Source of the DNA: Saccharina japonica
Taxonomy: Eukaryota; Sar; Phaeophyceae; Laminariales; Laminariaceae
Direction: 5' to 3'
NCBI GenBank assembly: GCA_008828725.1
Contig: MEHQ01004014.1
Coordinates: 85,688-149,687, forward strand
Length of the DNA stretch: 64,000 nt
Shown: one piece after another, positions 57,601 through 60,112 of the stretch
Layout: every line of letters starts with the position of its first letter
How positions within the stretch are numbered: the stretch's first letter is position 1
Position numbers and translations under genes: made by a program
The notes under the pieces: model-generated
Told to the model about the DNA's origin: nothing
Database searches by the model: none
What the model saw: only the letters and a program-made list of their open reading frames with translations

Positions 57601-60068
57601 TATTCATCTACTTATGGTTAAAGTCTGGTCTATTGATGCGACCCTTTTGCGGTTTGTTTCGGTGTGCACCCGATATTCATTCAGGTGGTCCAGGAAGCGA
57701 AGGATGAGATTCGGGCGCAATCGGAGAAGGCCACGAAGGGGGGCAAGGAGAGGCAGACGCGGGTCAAGAACATACAGCCCAGCTCGGGTGAGAGACCCTT
57801 CCACCCCTCGGACAGATCATATACAGATCATCTACTCGTACAGATCATCTACAGATCATCGATTCCTACCACACGACCTAGATATTCCAAGGAAGATGTA
57901 TCCCTGGTCTGTATGATCTGTATGGTCCAGCTCATGTTGCCGGCTTGTATAAAATAATTTTGTGCTGGTCGGTGTTACGTGACTATTAGGAGGGGGGGCA
58001 TAGTAAATAGGACCAACCATTGTTAGTAAAAATACGTATATATATAGGTTATTGTGTGTACGGAAGGTCCTATTTACTACATTAGCCCACCCCGTAGTAG
58101 GCCCCTATGGCATATACCAGTATATGGTATACCATAGGTCCTATTTACTATGTTCCCCCGTAATAGGCCCCTATGGCATATACCAGTATATGGTATACCG
58201 TAGGTCCTATTTACTACATTAGCCCACCCCGTAATAGCACTGCTACTTGCCCAGTGGGTACTTCCTTCCTTTTTATTTAGCTTTCCGAGAACCTCTTCTT
58301 TTTTTTCTTTCTCGTGTTTTTCGTTATCTCCCGGTGGCTACGTACGAGTATCATAAGAGTTGGTATAATGACGCATGCTACGATAGAGAGGGGCACCATG
58401 ATTTTTCTTGAGCTCTTCACGTAAGGAGCGTCATACCTCACCGAAAAAAATGATGTTGGAGGTGAATTAAAGTGCTGCCGGATGAGAAATATCATGACCG
58501 AAGTATACTCTGAAACATTATTCGTCACAAGGATGAAAGTCCGGCGAATTTGGGTTAAGGAGCCCGATCGTTCAGAAAACGATTGAGCCAAAACGTGCTA
58601 CCTCTACCGTAGCACGCGTCATATACGAGGAACGAATGCCTTCTGCTGCTGTGTTCTCCCGTTTTTTTCAGCTGGTTGTAGTACACCCTCGGGATTTCGA
58701 GTCAGCCACAATCATCCCGAAGGGGAACCTTGTATGGTATAAAACAATTGCCCCGGCATTGGTGCGGAGCCCTGGTAGCACGATGCCGGCACCCAGGCGG
58801 GTTTTTTATGTTGAAATTGGTGCGTATAGAAGAAAGTAAAGAAAGCAAAGAACTTCGGGGGAGCAAGTAAATTTTCCTTCGGCAATCAAAGGCTGACAGT
58901 GGCTGTGAGGTACGAAGATATGCCGAGGAAAGCTTCCGAACCCCAAAGGAGATTTGTATGGATTAATATACGCAGCGAAATATGTGGATACCAGGCCCCC
59001 CTTTCCCCTATATGGATTGTACCGCCTCCCAAGATGCGTCACTCCGTTCCGTGTAGAGCCCGAGGTGCCGACCCACCTCGGGGCGTTAGGTCCCACAAGT
59101 ATATAGCCAACAAGGGATGTATCGTGAGTGCAAATGTAGAATGCGGTGGGTACCCCGACTTGAGAGCGCATCCCCTGACACGCCGAAACGAGCGTGCTCT
59201 TTCACTGCGCATTATCCTCTCTTAGCTTTCTTGCAATGGGCGTTTGTTTATGTTCTTCAATCCATTTGTGATGTCCTCGTCCCACTCTCCCGCTCCCTCT
59301 TCGCAGCAACTCAAATATGGGGGGGGGGGGGGGGGCTCCTCACTACGGTTCGAGCCTTCCCTTTTTTTTGTTTTGTTTTTTTGTTTGTTTTTTCGCCCAT
59401 CCTATTTATTATGGTCGCCCTTCTTTACCCTCTCCTCTCTCTAGTCGTAACCCAGATCCGGGGTCACAAAGTAGGCTCTTCTCCCTCCCCACTACGGCAC
59501 GTGCCTTGCATTTTTATCGCGAGAAGATTTCAGCACTTTCTTCCCTCGTCGAGTGGCGTCGAATTCCGGTGTGTAGGTTTTGATTGTAGGCGGGACAGGC
59601 CTATTTTACCGCTTTTCAGTCCGGAGTTCTCGTCCCTAAGGTGCCTCTTAAATCGGGGTACCCACTGGGGAATCGAGTGACGTTGTCATCTGCTCCNCCC
59701 CCTCTCCTATTCTCATTCCGTTTTTCTCCCGTGTCCCCCTGCCCCCCCCCCCCCCCCCCCATGTCATACGTCGCCAATCTGTGGGTTTCCAGGAGTTTTC
59801 TCGTTGTTGAGCTCGTCCAGTCGACAGGAGGGGGGGTTGGATGATATAGTTAGACGCTTGGGGCTGGCGCCATCGCCTCAAGCTGACAAGCCGTCTTCGT
59901 CGAATTTGCTCAAGGTGATGTTTTTTGTTTTGTGTTTGGTGTGTATTTTGGCGATTTTGGTGATTTTGGTAATTTTGGTGCATTCGGTTTTGTGTTTTGT
60001 TTCGTGTTTTCGTGTGTTTGTCTCTTGTGGTTTTTGGTGTTTCCAGGTGTTTTTGGTGTGTTTCTTTA

Positions 60069-60112
<44 letters not shown>

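Larger units (their letters stand above)
56877..58584. repeat. Overlap segment, copy 2 (contains second exon 19)
   Basis: This is the second copy of 55,317-56,875, with scattered substitutions and small indels plus one extra stretch at about 58,098-58,235, where a family B end is locally duplicated. Confidence 0.8.

Noticed and set aside
58636-58839. A 67-codon frame after TTTTTTTCAG in intron 19.
   Set aside because: It has no similarity to SppA, and the phase required after exon 19 closes after a short distance. It is also not needed to join exons 19 and 20.
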